A DNA stretch of 64,000 nt, taken from assembly GCF_028471945.1 (NCBI RefSeq), contig NZ_CP110128.1, positions 3,708,501-3,772,500 on the forward strand. The letters are read 5' to 3'. Position numbers and translations under genes: made by a program. Origin of the DNA: Pseudomonas sp. WJP1. GTDB lineage: Bacteria; Pseudomonadota; Gammaproteobacteria; Pseudomonadales; Pseudomonadaceae. The notes beneath the pieces were generated by a model. That model made no database searches, was not told the origin of the DNA, and saw nothing but the letters and a program-made list of their open reading frames with translations. This document shows positions 1 to 8,658 of the stretch, in pieces (the stretch's first letter is position 1; every line of letters begins with the position of its first letter).

Positions 1-18
1 CATTCGACGGAGAACTTC

Positions 19-1350
19 ATGTCCTTGCGTTTACCTTTCACACGGGCCGCGACCGCTGCCTGGCTGATGACGGCCTGTTTACAAGTGCCGGTCGCGCTTG
101 CGCAAACCACCCCCGTTATCACCGACCAGGCTATCAGTGACGCCTATATCTACCTGTACAGCCGTTTGCTGGTGGCTCGTCAGCAGCAGTTGGACTTCAA
201 GGCTGGCATGCAGTGGAACACCTTGAGCCATCACCAGCCCGGCGCGGTGGATTGGCCCAACCCCAACGTGGACGTGGCTTACTCCGAAGCCTGGGTGGCG
301 GTGGACGAGAACAGCTGTACGCTGATTTCGGTGCCCGAGATCCGTGGCCGCTACTACACCGTGCAATTTTTAAACGGTTGGGGCGAAACGCTGGCCAACA
401 TCAACGAACGTGTGTTCCCCGAGCATCCGCATGGCGAGTTCGCGGCCTGCCTGCAAGGTTCCAAGGTCAAGTTGCCTGCCAACACCCAGCGAGTCGACCT
501 TGCGGCACGTACAGCACGGGTGCTGACGCGCGTGGAGCTGGGCAGCGACTGGAGCGAGGCCGAGCGCTTGCAGCACGCCTTCAAGATGCGCCCGACCGGC
601 TCGCCACAACTGCCGAACATTGCGCAGACCCTGGTTTTCCCGGGGCAGCAATTGCCGGGGGTGGAAGCGTTCGATTCTGCCACCGAGGCGCTGCAGGAGC
701 CTGACCTGAACCCCGGGATGGAACCGTTGCAAGCCAAGGTCCGCGCCATCGCCGCCGCCGTCGCCGAGCCTTTGGAACGGGCGCGCATCGACCAGTCGAT
801 CCGCACCCATACCTTCGCCGATCTTGCCAAGGCTTCACCCTTGATGGGCCACGGTATTGCCCAAAATGGCTGGGGTCGCCCCGCCACCTCCGGCACCTAC
901 GGCAGTGACTACCTGACCCGCACCCTGGTGAACTTTGGCGGTATCTGGGCCAACACCCAGCAGGAAGTGGTCTATTACCGGGGCTGGCTGGACGAGAACA
1001 GCAAACCGCTGGAGAGCGCGCAAAGCTATTCGGTGACCTTCCCCGCCTCCCAACTGCCAGCGTCGATGGTGAATTACTACTGGTCGATTACTGCAACGGA
1101 TTCCCGGAACTTCCGCGTCCTGCCCAATGCGCAGAACCGCTTTGCGATCAACAGTCACTCGCCGCTGACGTACAACAAGGACGGCTCCCTGACCCTGCAC
1201 TTCGCCCCCACAAAACCGCAGGACGTCGCCGACGGCAACTGGCTGCCCACCTCGCCGGGGCAGAACTATCGCCTGATCTTCCGCTTCTATGGGGCCAAGG
1301 GTGGGGCGACCACCGGCGAATACTTCCCGCCGGTGATCAAGCATTCCTGA
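19..1350 (+). CDS. Exported DUF1254/DUF1214 domain protein
   Basis: This 443-residue protein has a signal peptide ending near ALAQ (residues 26-29), so it is probably periplasmic. The N-terminal half (about 40-160) matches the DUF1254 pattern, with a WNTLSH stretch and a PNPNVDVAYSEAW stretch. The C-terminal part (about 310-435) matches DUF1214, with FPASQLPA, YYWSITATD and NSHSPL. The ATG at 19 follows GGAGA at the correct distance. Proteins of this family occur next to many unrelated catabolic and secretion genes, and no biochemical role is established that I can name. The 5' side lies outside the window, so its operon context is unknown. Family assignment is confident; function is unknown. 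Confidence 0.85.
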   Translation: MSLRLPFTRAATAAWLMTACLQVPVALAQTTPVITDQAISDAYIYLYSRLLVARQQQLDFKAGMQWNTLSHHQPGAVDWPNPNVDVAYSEAWVAVDENSCTLISVPEIRGRYYTVQFLNGWGETLANINERVFPEHPHGEFAACLQGSKVKLPANTQRVDLAARTARVLTRVELGSDWSEAERLQHAFKMRPTGSPQLPNIAQTLVFPGQQLPGVEAFDSATEALQEPDLNPGMEPLQAKVRAIAAAVAEPLERARIDQSIRTHTFADLAKASPLMGHGIAQNGWGRPATSGTYGSDYLTRTLVNFGGIWANTQQEVVYYRGWLDENSKPLESAQSYSVTFPASQLPASMVNYYWSITATDSRNFRVLPNAQNRFAINSHSPLTYNKDGSLTLHFAPTKPQDVADGNWLPTSPGQNYRLIFRFYGAKGGATTGEYFPPVIKHS

Positions 1351-1548
1351 TCACCCTACGGACGGCCACTCCGGACTTCAGGGTGGCTTGCCCATCCCCC
1401 CCTACAAGGGTTGGTTACCAAATTGAAACCGGGGATAGACTGACCCGGCGAAACCCCAGCGGGTGAAGTGAATGGCGCGTCCACGCAATGCTCCCTTTCT
1501 TCGCTGCGCTGGTGGTTCGCGCTTAGGATCCAGCAACACTGAGCAATT

Positions 1549-1572
1549 TGTGGCGAGGGGATTTATCCCCGT
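1549..1572. repeat. Solitary REP-like sequence
   Basis: TTGTGGCGAGGGGATTTATCCCC is a GTGGCGAGGGRNNTNNNCCC-type sequence scattered between genes in fluorescent pseudomonads. Only one half-element is present here. It lies in the gap after the DUF1254 gene, just beyond the 3' end of the opposing antitoxin-like gene. Confidence 0.6.
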
Positions 1573-1581
1573 AGTGATCGT

Positions 1582-1863
1582 CTACCTGAGGTGTGCCTCC
1601 ATGTCCTCCAGGCTCGCAGTGTTTTGTTCATCCAAGGTGAGCAGCCGCTCAATGGCCAAAAGGTCGGCACGAAGGTCGTTCAGTTCATCCTGCAGGGCTT
1701 GATAAGCGCTGGCACCTATCAGCACGGCCGCCGGCTCGTTGTCCTTCAAAATCACCAAATGTGTTACATCGCCGCTAGTGACCTCTTTCAACTTCGCGCT
1801 GAAGTCTTGGGCCATTTGCGCAGCGCACACTGCCTGCTCAGCCCGGCCTTGGGGTGCACTCAT
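1582..1863 (-). CDS. Phd/YefM-like antitoxin, without a toxin
   Basis: The C-terminal part reads VTHLVILKDNEPAAVLIGASAYQAL, the Phd/YefM pattern in which a strand and helix lead to the toxin-binding tail. An acidic helical tail of about 35 residues follows. The start at 1863 (MSAPQGR) is preferred over the upstream methionine at 1932 because the extra 23 residues do not resemble the family, but no strong ribosome site separates them. No RelE- or Doc-like gene lies on either side: the 230 bases downstream of it are too short and have no ORF. It may be a solitary antitoxin that regulates in trans, or the remnant of a pair. Confidence 0.6.
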   Translation of the reverse strand: MSAPQGRAEQAVCAAQMAQDFSAKLKEVTSGDVTHLVILKDNEPAAVLIGASAYQALQDELNDLRADLLAIERLLTLDEQNTASLEDMEAHLR

Positions 1864-1956
1864 ACGCTCAATGCCTCGATGATTAATGAATATTGGAGGT
1901 TTGATTTCAGTAGGTGTCAGTGCCCCCCCCACCCAGCTGAGTGAGGGGACGTTGGA

Positions 1957-2142
1957 TTAACCCAGGCGGGCCTCCAGTACGACGACGATAAAGACCGTAA
2001 GGGCGAACGCAGCACCGATGCAGAAAGGCAACAGAAAAGCGCGTGCCATTGAGGGGGCTGGTCTGTCCATTATTTCGGCAAGCTCAGCCATTTCACGGTG
2101 CAACTGCTCAATGTCGGCTTGCCGGGTAGGTTGTGGGGGCAT
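1957..2142 (-). CDS. Small single-pass membrane protein
   Basis: The 61-residue product has a short polar, helix-forming N-terminus (residues 1-32, with IEQLHREMAELAEIM) and one hydrophobic segment at about 35-57. It is probably an inner-membrane protein with the N-terminus in the cytoplasm. AGGAAC lies the right distance before the ATG. It sits between the DUF6124 gene and the antitoxin gene on the same strand. No family is recognised and no function is inferred. Confidence 0.55.
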   Translation of the reverse strand: MPPQPTRQADIEQLHREMAELAEIMDRPAPSMARAFLLPFCIGAAFALTVFIVVVLEARLG

Positions 2143-2162
2143 GCTGCAGGTTCCTGTGTGAG

Positions 2163-2522
2163 CTAGTCAGGCGGATCAATCTGATCCAACACCCGATTCG
2201 CCGTGATTTCCGCGAGCATCACGCTGTTGGAAATGCCCAACAGCGCATTGCGTGCCCCACCGTCCAGATGATCGACCAACTTGTGCACCATCACATCGAC
2301 CGAGGCCAGTGTCTCGACCAGGTAAACCATCAGGGTTTCGCTCGTGGCTTTTGGGTCGACGGTAAACAGCGTGCTGGGTGTTCGCGGCGTGGCCTTGATG
2401 TCGGCGGTCGAGGGGAAGTGGTAATCGAGGGCGCGTTCGGCGGCCTTGTTGAGTTTGTTTGAGTCGGGTTCGTAGGGGGATGCGGGATCGGTGTCCGGGG
2501 GATTGGGTGTGACCTTGAACAT
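2163..2522 (-). CDS. DUF6124 family protein
   Basis: The 119-residue soluble protein begins MFKVTPNPP and contains the NKAAERALDYH and LFTVDPKATSETLMVYLVETLASVDVMV stretches I associate with DUF6124, a small family common in Pseudomonas and often present in several copies per genome. The middle is mostly helical. There is no signal peptide or membrane segment. The role is unknown. The 5' leader on this strand contains an unusual pair of hairpins (see 2549-2728). Confidence 0.75.
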   Translation of the reverse strand: MFKVTPNPPDTDPASPYEPDSNKLNKAAERALDYHFPSTADIKATPRTPSTLFTVDPKATSETLMVYLVETLASVDVMVHKLVDHLDGGARNALLGISNSVMLAEITANRVLDQIDPPD

Positions 2523-2912
2523 AAGCTAGGTTTCCAGATTGGGTGCCACCCCTCCTGCGACTAAACGGGAGGGAGGCAGCTGTGCGCAGGTTAGTCGACC
2601 GGGGAATCTAGCAAAGCCGGCGCGCCCGAAGGCGCCCTGCGCACAGCCACCATCGAGCGCAGGCATCGAACTACCTGACTGATGAGCTTGTGCAACTCTC
2701 TAAATATCCACCCGGGCGACTAAACCCGATCACTGACAATCAGTGACCCGAACAAAGTTACCGAGCAGCCCCAAGGCGCACAAGCCGGCGGATTCTGGCG
2801 TACCCGTAGGCAACGGCGCAAGGTCTTGTAGCTTTCAGGAAGTAAGCTGTAGGGCGGTTAAACAAGCAATCTTGAGCGTGTTTAAACAGCGCCCAACTAT
2901 GCAGTTTCACCC
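2523..2912. other. Gene-free stretch with hairpin-forming leader
   Basis: No credible ORF was found in these 390 bases. The stretch holds a CCCTCC/GGAGGG hairpin (2550-2573), a GCTGTGCGCAGG/CCTGCGCACAGC inverted repeat around 2578-2647, a small CGGG/CCCG hairpin (2713-2728) and a CACTGA/TCAGTG dyad (about 2730-2745). The first two would lie in the 5' leader of the DUF6124 mRNA on the minus strand. The remainder, up to the LuxR fragment, shows nothing recognisable. Confidence 0.5.
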
Positions 2913-3058
2913 TCACTCGATCAACCCATTCTTGCGCGCCCACGACACCGCGTCATAGCGACTCGAAACCCCCAGCTTGGCGTAGATGTTTTTCAGGTTC
3001 CACTTCACCGTTTCCAGCGAGATGTTAATGTCTGGGGCACGGGTTTGTTGGCTATTGC
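2913..3058 (-). pseudogene. Duplicated 3' end of a LuxR-type regulator gene
   Basis: The sequence 2913-3026 matches 4295-4408, the end of the large LuxR gene, with only three mismatches in 114 bases. It encodes the same last 37 residues (NISLETVKWNLKNIYAKLG to the end). Homology fades and loses frame after 3026, is still visible up to about 3058, and then stops, so the helix-turn-helix is incomplete. It cannot be a working regulator. Read in frame, it would be an 80-residue ORF whose first half is unrelated sequence. Together with the intact copy it brackets the Rhs gene as a direct repeat. Confidence 0.8.
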
Positions 3059-3123
3059 AGTAAAAGCGTTGAAGGTTGCGCTGTTTATCCAGCACACAAT
3101 CAATTGTTGCTGCAGGTGGATAT

Positions 3124-4179
3124 TCATGACTTTCGGATTTTGTCACGGGCGCCATCTGGTTGTTGAGACGCCAAAGGATCCACTATCCTAAAAGGAGATG
3201 GGGACTCAAGTTCAATATCCCGTAAAAGCCTGACTCTATCAGCAGCTATTTTCTTAGTTTCTTTAAGTCTGACCTCGAGTTCTCCGCCCCACCAACTCAG
3301 CTTATCCCTCATCCGCTTGTTCAAAAAATCAGGGAAGCCTCGTAATTGAGTACTAACTCCTAGGAATTTTTTTGTACTTACTGCGGCCTCTGAAATTTCC
3401 CCAATCACTCCTTCAATACCGACTGACGTACTAATTTTATTTTTTAACTCGCCTAGGGTATTTCTTGATTCGTTCACCATGTTATTGATGGCTTTATTGA
3501 GTAGAAACTGCTTAGGATCCGCGCCCTCCAAATCTGCCGCCGCCCGTATTGCTTTAGTGCCATGAAAATCATTTTTCACTGCATATAACGAATTCCAAAG
3601 TTCGGTTGGATCGAGATTCCCCTGCAGCTCTTTCAGGAGTGTTTTTACTAAGTGCCCTGTTGGATCCGTCCTGTTAATTGGGTCTCCTGTACAATAGGCA
3701 TAAGCATTGATTCCCCCCTTCCCAAATGGACTCCAACTGTCCGGGCTGTTGAACCGCATCAACACGGGGTTGAATTGGCGGTAGCCATTACCCAAATGAT
3801 AATGCCCTGTCACCGGATCCGGCCGTTCGCCGTTGAAACCGAGCAGGCTGAGTAGGCCGTTTCCCACATGGCGGTGGCCGTAAGGCGTGTAGGCGCGGGA
3901 AAGAGGCAGCGTTGTATCGAGCGCGTTCAACACCGAGCGTTGTTGATCGGTGATGAGCAAGGTTGTTGCTACGGTGCCGCCCTGACGCTGGTGCTGTGCC
4001 AACAGTTGATCGTCGAATTGAAAGATTGAATGCTGCACCAGGTCCTGGATCTCGGTGGCCAGGCGGCTTTTCTGATAGAAGCGCCCGGTGCTTGCCTGCT
4101 CCGCTGGCGTGCAAACAGACAGGCGATCCAGTGGGTCGTAGTGGTAACGGCAGAGCAGGGTTTCGTGGTTCGTTTGCAT
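3124..4179 (-). CDS. Short Rhs-repeat core protein with a variable C-terminal domain
   Basis: The 351-residue protein has the Rhs-associated core in the middle (about 115-178): LLSLLGFNGERPDPVTGHYHLG, then NGYRQFNPVLMRFNSPDSWSPFG, then NAYAYCTGDPINRTDPTGH. The DPTGH motif normally marks the junction to a variable toxin tail. The roughly 173-residue tail after it is of unknown type, lysine-rich, and encoded by visibly AT-richer DNA (3130-3650), a sign of recent transfer. It lacks the thousands of residues of a full Rhs protein, like the stand-alone Rhs-core genes of fluorescent pseudomonads. No obvious immunity gene follows. Whether the tail is a toxin is inference. Confidence 0.75.
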   Translation of the reverse strand: MQTNHETLLCRYHYDPLDRLSVCTPAEQASTGRFYQKSRLATEIQDLVQHSIFQFDDQLLAQHQRQGGTVATTLLITDQQRSVLNALDTTLPLSRAYTPYGHRHVGNGLLSLLGFNGERPDPVTGHYHLGNGYRQFNPVLMRFNSPDSWSPFGKGGINAYAYCTGDPINRTDPTGHLVKTLLKELQGNLDPTELWNSLYAVKNDFHGTKAIRAAADLEGADPKQFLLNKAINNMVNESRNTLGELKNKISTSVGIEGVIGEISEAAVSTKKFLGVSTQLRGFPDFLNKRMRDKLSWWGGELEVRLKETKKIAADRVRLLRDIELESPSPFRIVDPLASQQPDGARDKIRKS

Positions 4180-4294
4180 GGGGACGAGCTCCCTGAAAGG
4201 TCCGTCGATTCAGGCTACTACTCTCGCGCAATTGGCCAGCGCTGCCTACTAGCAGAACTGCTAGTGTTCTGTCTGTGAAACAAGCCTGTAGGAA

Positions 4295-6976
4295 TCACTC
4301 AATCAACCCATTCTTTCGCGCCCACGACACCGCGTCATAGCGACTCGAAACCCCCAGCTTGGCGTAGATGTTTTTCAGGTTCCACTTCACCGTCTCCAGC
4401 GAGATGTTCAGTGTCAGGGCCACGCGTTTGTTGGCCATCGCCTGGCTGATCAGTTCCAGGATGGCCAGCTCCCGTGGCGTGAGCATGGAAGAGGCGCCAT
4501 TGGCCGCTGACTCGCTGGAGCGACCGACGCTTCCAGGACCGAAGCGCTCAAGCAGCCCTCTTAAGTAAGCCTCATCCTCACTGGCCAGCGGCTTGCTCGA
4601 AAGTGCCACGAGCATCTTGCGCAGCACCTCACCTTCGTCGAGGAAGGTGCGCACCAGCCCCAGGCGGCGGCCCAGGGACAAGGCTTCCAGCAAGTGGGCT
4701 TGCGCCTGTTCCGGCTGCAGGAGGTCGCCTTTTGCGCACGCCTGGAGCAACTGGCCGGTGACCAGCAATTGCCCGCGGCTGAATTTTTTCGCGTAGGTGC
4801 CCAGGATGGCCAGGGCTGCGAGGGCTTTGTCCGGGTAATTGGTGGCCAGCAGCAGGCGCGCTTGCGCCAGCGCCGCGATCGCCGGGATGTCTGCCTGGAA
4901 GCCTGGGGACTCTCGGTGTTTTTCAGCCAGTACCTGCAGTTTGGCGACCCGGTCGGCGGCCAGATCCTTGTTGTTCTCCAGCAAGGCGATGCGGGCCTGC
5001 TCGGCCAGGCAGTGCGAAAGGGCACGGTCCTGGTTGATGGTGCGAAAGTGGCGTTCCTGGCGTTCCAGAAAGGCCATGGCCACGGCGGCGCTGTCCTGCA
5101 GCAGGTCCAGGCGTGCCCGGCAGATCGTTGCACGCAGCATGGTGTCGGGCATGGCCCATTGCAGCAGGCCATTGCGGTTGGCGAGGATTTCCCGCGCTTC
5201 GTCGGTTCGGTCCACCTCGCGGTAGACCTCGGCCAGCGTGGCAGCCCCCAGATAGGCACTGGCGGCACGGTGCCCGTGCACCGACACCGCGCGGGCCAGC
5301 TGTGCCGAACCGATCCGCTCGGCCTCGCGCATCTGGCCGGCCTGCAGGTAACACAGGGTCCGGGCGCCTTCGGCCACCAGTGCCATCTCGCCATTGCGCT
5401 CGGCTTCGGGGATGGGGTTGTCATCCAGGCACTGCAGCGCTTCCTCGATCCGCCCCGCCGCCAGATAAGCGATGGTCAGCAGCGCCGGCGCGCCGAAGCG
5501 TGTCACGGAATAGTCATCCGGCAACGCCTGGAAATCCTTGAGCAAGCCAATGATTGGCTCGGTGCGATCACGCTGAACTTCGATGGCCGCCTGCACCAAG
5601 GGCAGTCGATAGGCGACGTCAGCGTGCTGAGCCGCACCACTGCGATGGAATTGCTCCAGCCAGACCTCGGCCTTGGCCGGGCGGGCCGTGAGTGCATAGG
5701 CCAGGCAACCGAGAAAGAACAGGCGCGGCCGGGAAAACAGGATGTCCTGTGGCAAGCGGTCGAGCAGGCGCAGCAGCGGGCTGAGCTGACTCAGGCTCCA
5801 GGTGGCCGGGGCGGCCCGTTCGATCAGTTGCGCGGCGAAGTCCAGGTCGCCCGCCAGGGTGGCATGGCGTACCGCTTCGGCGAGCAGCTTGCGCTCGGCG
5901 AACCAGCGGGCGGCCCGGTTATGCAGTTCGGTCAGCGCTGCGCTGTCGCGACGAGCGAGCCGCGTGGCGAGGAAATCGCCGAACAGCGCGTGAAAGCGGT
6001 ACCAGGGTTGACGGTCATCGGCTTCGACGCGAAAGATCAGCAGGTTTTCTTCATCCAGCCGCTTGAGCATGGCTTGCGCCGAGTTGACGCCGGTAATCGC
6101 TTGCGCCAGGGAGGCGTTGAAGCGCCGGCAAATACTCACGCTTTCCATGAACTGCGCCAACTCGGGCGGCAGATGGGCCATGACGTCTTCGGCCAGGTAG
6201 CTCTGCAGGTCGTCGGAACGCCAGCCCATTTCGCGCAAGGCACCGCGCGAGTCCGGGTCGCTGCGCAGCAGGATGATCACCAGCTGCAACGTGGCTGGCC
6301 AACCACTGGTGAGTTCGTGGATCTGATGGAATTCTTCCGGGCTGAGCTTCAAGGCGGCCAGGCTCTGTTCGAGAAACGCGCGGGATTCGGCCAGATCGAA
6401 CGGCAAGGCGGCGCAATCGAGTTCCAGCAACTGCCCGCTCAGGCGCAGCCGGCTGAAACTCAGCGGCGGGCCGACCCGGGACGAGATGACGAAGTGCAGG
6501 TTCTCGGGGCTGTGGTCCAGCAGCTTTTGCATGAGCTGGTGGGAGCGCGGGTCGCTGACGTGCTGGTAGTCATCGATCACCAGGAACAACTCTTTGTTGA
6601 TGCTGGCGGCCCCTTCGACGATGGTCGCCACCACCTCGTCGATGAACTCCGGTCGCGCCCCTTCCAGCGGAACGCCGCTGTCCAGGACGATGCCCAGACG
6701 CTGCAACGCGCCGCGTAGATAGGCGAAGAAAATCGGCACGTGCTTGTCATCGGCGCTCAGCGCCAGCCAGGCGACCTCCGCCCCGGAACGCATCATCACC
6801 TGTCGCCACTGGGCCAGCAGCGTGGTCTTGCCGAAACCAGGGCTGCCGGTCACCAGGCCCACGCGGCATTGCGCCATGCCGCGCAAATCCTCGAGCAGGC
6901 GTTCGCGCAGGATGGTCTGGGTACCAATGCGCGGTGGAGCGAATTTCGTCGATACGAGCAGCTTGTCGGTATGCAT
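4295..6976 (-). CDS. MalT-type LuxR family ATP-dependent transcriptional regulator
   Basis: A large STAND-type regulator of about 893 residues. The N-terminal NTPase has Walker A GSPGFGKTT (about residue 45) and Walker B LFLVIDDYQ (about 130). A long helical, TPR-like middle follows, and a C-terminal LuxR helix-turn-helix occupies the last 65 residues (MLTPRELAILELISQAMANKRVA onward). By analogy with MalT and AlkS it should be switched on by an inducer plus ATP and bind DNA as an oligomer. The ATG at 6976 (MHTDK) is preferred to a TTG at 7003. It sits beside the acyl-CoA dehydrogenase gene on the same strand, with a REPIN between, so control of the 7-14 kb module is plausible but unproven. 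Confidence 0.85.
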   Translation of the reverse strand: MHTDKLLVSTKFAPPRIGTQTILRERLLEDLRGMAQCRVGLVTGSPGFGKTTLLAQWRQVMMRSGAEVAWLALSADDKHVPIFFAYLRGALQRLGIVLDSGVPLEGARPEFIDEVVATIVEGAASINKELFLVIDDYQHVSDPRSHQLMQKLLDHSPENLHFVISSRVGPPLSFSRLRLSGQLLELDCAALPFDLAESRAFLEQSLAALKLSPEEFHQIHELTSGWPATLQLVIILLRSDPDSRGALREMGWRSDDLQSYLAEDVMAHLPPELAQFMESVSICRRFNASLAQAITGVNSAQAMLKRLDEENLLIFRVEADDRQPWYRFHALFGDFLATRLARRDSAALTELHNRAARWFAERKLLAEAVRHATLAGDLDFAAQLIERAAPATWSLSQLSPLLRLLDRLPQDILFSRPRLFFLGCLAYALTARPAKAEVWLEQFHRSGAAQHADVAYRLPLVQAAIEVQRDRTEPIIGLLKDFQALPDDYSVTRFGAPALLTIAYLAAGRIEEALQCLDDNPIPEAERNGEMALVAEGARTLCYLQAGQMREAERIGSAQLARAVSVHGHRAASAYLGAATLAEVYREVDRTDEAREILANRNGLLQWAMPDTMLRATICRARLDLLQDSAAVAMAFLERQERHFRTINQDRALSHCLAEQARIALLENNKDLAADRVAKLQVLAEKHRESPGFQADIPAIAALAQARLLLATNYPDKALAALAILGTYAKKFSRGQLLVTGQLLQACAKGDLLQPEQAQAHLLEALSLGRRLGLVRTFLDEGEVLRKMLVALSSKPLASEDEAYLRGLLERFGPGSVGRSSESAANGASSMLTPRELAILELISQAMANKRVALTLNISLETVKWNLKNIYAKLGVSSRYDAVSWARKNGLIE

Positions 6977-7145
6977 GTCCTGCCTGGTCTCCGATCCCGC
7001 CAAATCATCCGCAACAGCGTGGCGCGCGCTGTACGACGGACCGGCGAGGTGTGGCCACGTTCTGGCGATTGGCGGATTATTGACCCGAACACCGCTAAAA
7101 GACAGCGAGTGTCATGGTTGCGCGCAGGATTGTGGCGGGGAAAAC

Positions 7146-7180
7146 AGACAGCCCACCCCCCACAATCGAGGGGGGGCTAC
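7146..7180 (-). terminator. Possible terminator of the acyl-CoA dehydrogenase gene
   Basis: On the minus strand a G/C-rich hairpin (AGCCCCCCC, an 8-base loop, then GGGGGG) is followed within a few bases by TGTCTGTTTT. The stem is imperfect and the T-run short. It lies about 140 bases after the dehydrogenase stop codon, beyond the REPIN. Confidence 0.35.
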
Positions 7181-7284
7181 CCTGTAGGAGCTAGCCTGCT
7201 CGCGATGGACCCGAGAACGCCGCGGGGTGTCAGGTTGCCCGCGTAATCGTTGACGACCATCGCGAGCAGGCTCGCTCCTACAGG
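7181..7284. repeat. REPIN (inverted pair of REP sequences)
   Basis: CCTGTAGGAGC...CTGCTCGCGATGG (7181-7208) is repeated in inverted orientation as CCATCGCGAGCAGG...GCTCCTACAGG (7257-7284), separated by about 48 bases. This is the classic doublet of a non-autonomous REP element, mobilised in trans by a RAYT transposase encoded elsewhere. It fills the gap between the LuxR and acyl-CoA dehydrogenase genes. The rest of this 300-base gap holds only the hairpin at 7146-7180. Confidence 0.85.
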
Positions 7285-7316
7285 GGGCTGGGTACATCCG
7301 CAGACGTCAGGCCGAT

Positions 7317-8459
7317 TCAGAGGGTTCGCGCCACCAGTTCGCGCATGATGTCGTTGGCGCCGCCGTAGATGCGATTGACACGGCTGTCCAGGTAATGCCG
7401 GGCAACCGGGTACTCGAGCATGTAGCCGTTGCCGCCATGCAGCTGCACGCACTGGTCCACTACCTTGGAATACAGCTCGGTGCACCACAGCTTGGCCGCC
7501 GCTGCTGCCTGCTGGCTCAGTTCGTGTTGCAGGATCAGTTCCATACAGCGATCGATGTAGGTCTGCCCGATGACGATTTCGGTCTTGAGATCCGCCAGCT
7601 TGAAGCGCGAATTCTGGAATTCGATGATCGGCGTGCCGAAGGCCTTGCGCTCGCGGGTGTAGCCAATGGTCTGCTCGAGCACCGCCTGGCTTGCGGCAAT
7701 GGCCAGGATGCCGATGCTCAGGCGCTCCCACGCCAGCTCCTTCATCAGCTGATAAAACCCCTGGCCAGGCTCGCCCCCCAGGATGTTGGCCTTGGGCACC
7801 CGCACGTCCTGGAAGAACAGCATGGTGGTGTCCTGGGCATGCAGGCCGACCTTGCGCAGCGGCTTGGACTTGGTGACGCCGACCCGGTCGGCCTCCACCA
7901 GGATCAGCGAGATATCCCGCGAGCCTTTGCCGGTATTGCCGGTCTTGGCGATCACCACGATAAGGTCGCTGTTGGTGCCATTGGAAATGAAGGTCTTGGC
8001 CCCGTTGATCACGTAGTCATCGCCGTCGGGCACGGCGCGGGTCTTGACCGCTTGCAGGTCGGAACCGGTATCGGGTTCAGTCATGGCCACGGCGGCGATG
8101 ACTTCGCCGCTGGCCATTCTCGGCAGCCATTGCTGTTTCTGTGCTTCGGTGCCGAAGTTGATCAGGTAGCCGGCACAGATGTCGTGCACGTTGAAACCGT
8201 TCAAGCCGGAAAGCCCGGCGCGGGCCACTTCCTCCACGGCGATCATCGAAAAGCGTCGGTCCAGGCCCAGGCCGCCATATTCCTGCGGGGTCGTGGCGTT
8301 GAGCATGCCCAGTTCACCGGCGCGCTCCCAGATCTGCCGGGGAACCCGATGGTCCTCTTCCCACTGTTCATGGAACGGCGTGCATTGCTGCGCGAGAAAC
8401 CGCTTTACGGTGTCGCGAAACGCTTCATGTTCATGATCGAAGAGAGTGCGCGGGATCAT
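7317..8459 (-). CDS. Acyl-CoA dehydrogenase (long-chain type active site)
   Basis: A 380-residue FAD-dependent flavoprotein of usual length. It shows the FAD/substrate signatures AMTEPDTGSDLQ (about 127) and the C-terminal RIYGGANDIMRE. The usual C-terminal catalytic glutamate (YEGT) is glycine here. Instead, ELAWERLSIG (about 245) carries a glutamate in the helix-G position used by long-chain and isovaleryl-CoA dehydrogenases. It should introduce the alpha-beta double bond of an acyl-CoA and pass electrons to ETF. GGAGG lies 7 bases before the ATG. It is divergent from the LacI-type regulator gene, which probably shares control with it. Confidence 0.88.
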   Translation of the reverse strand: MIPRTLFDHEHEAFRDTVKRFLAQQCTPFHEQWEEDHRVPRQIWERAGELGMLNATTPQEYGGLGLDRRFSMIAVEEVARAGLSGLNGFNVHDICAGYLINFGTEAQKQQWLPRMASGEVIAAVAMTEPDTGSDLQAVKTRAVPDGDDYVINGAKTFISNGTNSDLIVVIAKTGNTGKGSRDISLILVEADRVGVTKSKPLRKVGLHAQDTTMLFFQDVRVPKANILGGEPGQGFYQLMKELAWERLSIGILAIAASQAVLEQTIGYTRERKAFGTPIIEFQNSRFKLADLKTEIVIGQTYIDRCMELILQHELSQQAAAAAKLWCTELYSKVVDQCVQLHGGNGYMLEYPVARHYLDSRVNRIYGGANDIMRELVARTL

Positions 8460-8596
8460 TCAATTACCTCCAATAGATGGGCTCTGGCGATGGACGCCTT
8501 TACGCCACCTTAGGGCGGTACACGCTCGCCCTGCCCCCTCGAAGCGGGTAGGCCATGTTTGTTGCCTTGCGCATGGGGTGGTTTGCGACGCTGTCC

Positions 8597-8642
8597 GCTC
8601 CCCCCTCTCTTCGGGGGGAGCCTGAATCGGCTTTGCGCCGAT
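8597..8642. other. Tandem hairpins in the divergent regulatory gap
   Basis: A perfect 9-bp stem GCTCCCCCC/GGGGGGAGC (8597-8605 and 8613-8621) is followed by ATCGGC/GCCGAT (8626-8642). Neither has a T-run, so they are not ordinary terminators. They lie between the acyl-CoA dehydrogenase gene and the divergent LacI-type gene. Confidence 0.4.
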
Positions 8643-8658
8643 AGCATCCGGTCCATGA

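Noticed and set aside
4694..6718. 674-codon plus-strand ORF opposite the LuxR gene
   Set aside because: It is antisense to a gene with clear Walker and helix-turn-helix motifs; the protein has low complexity and no family features. Such antisense frames are common in GC-rich genomes.
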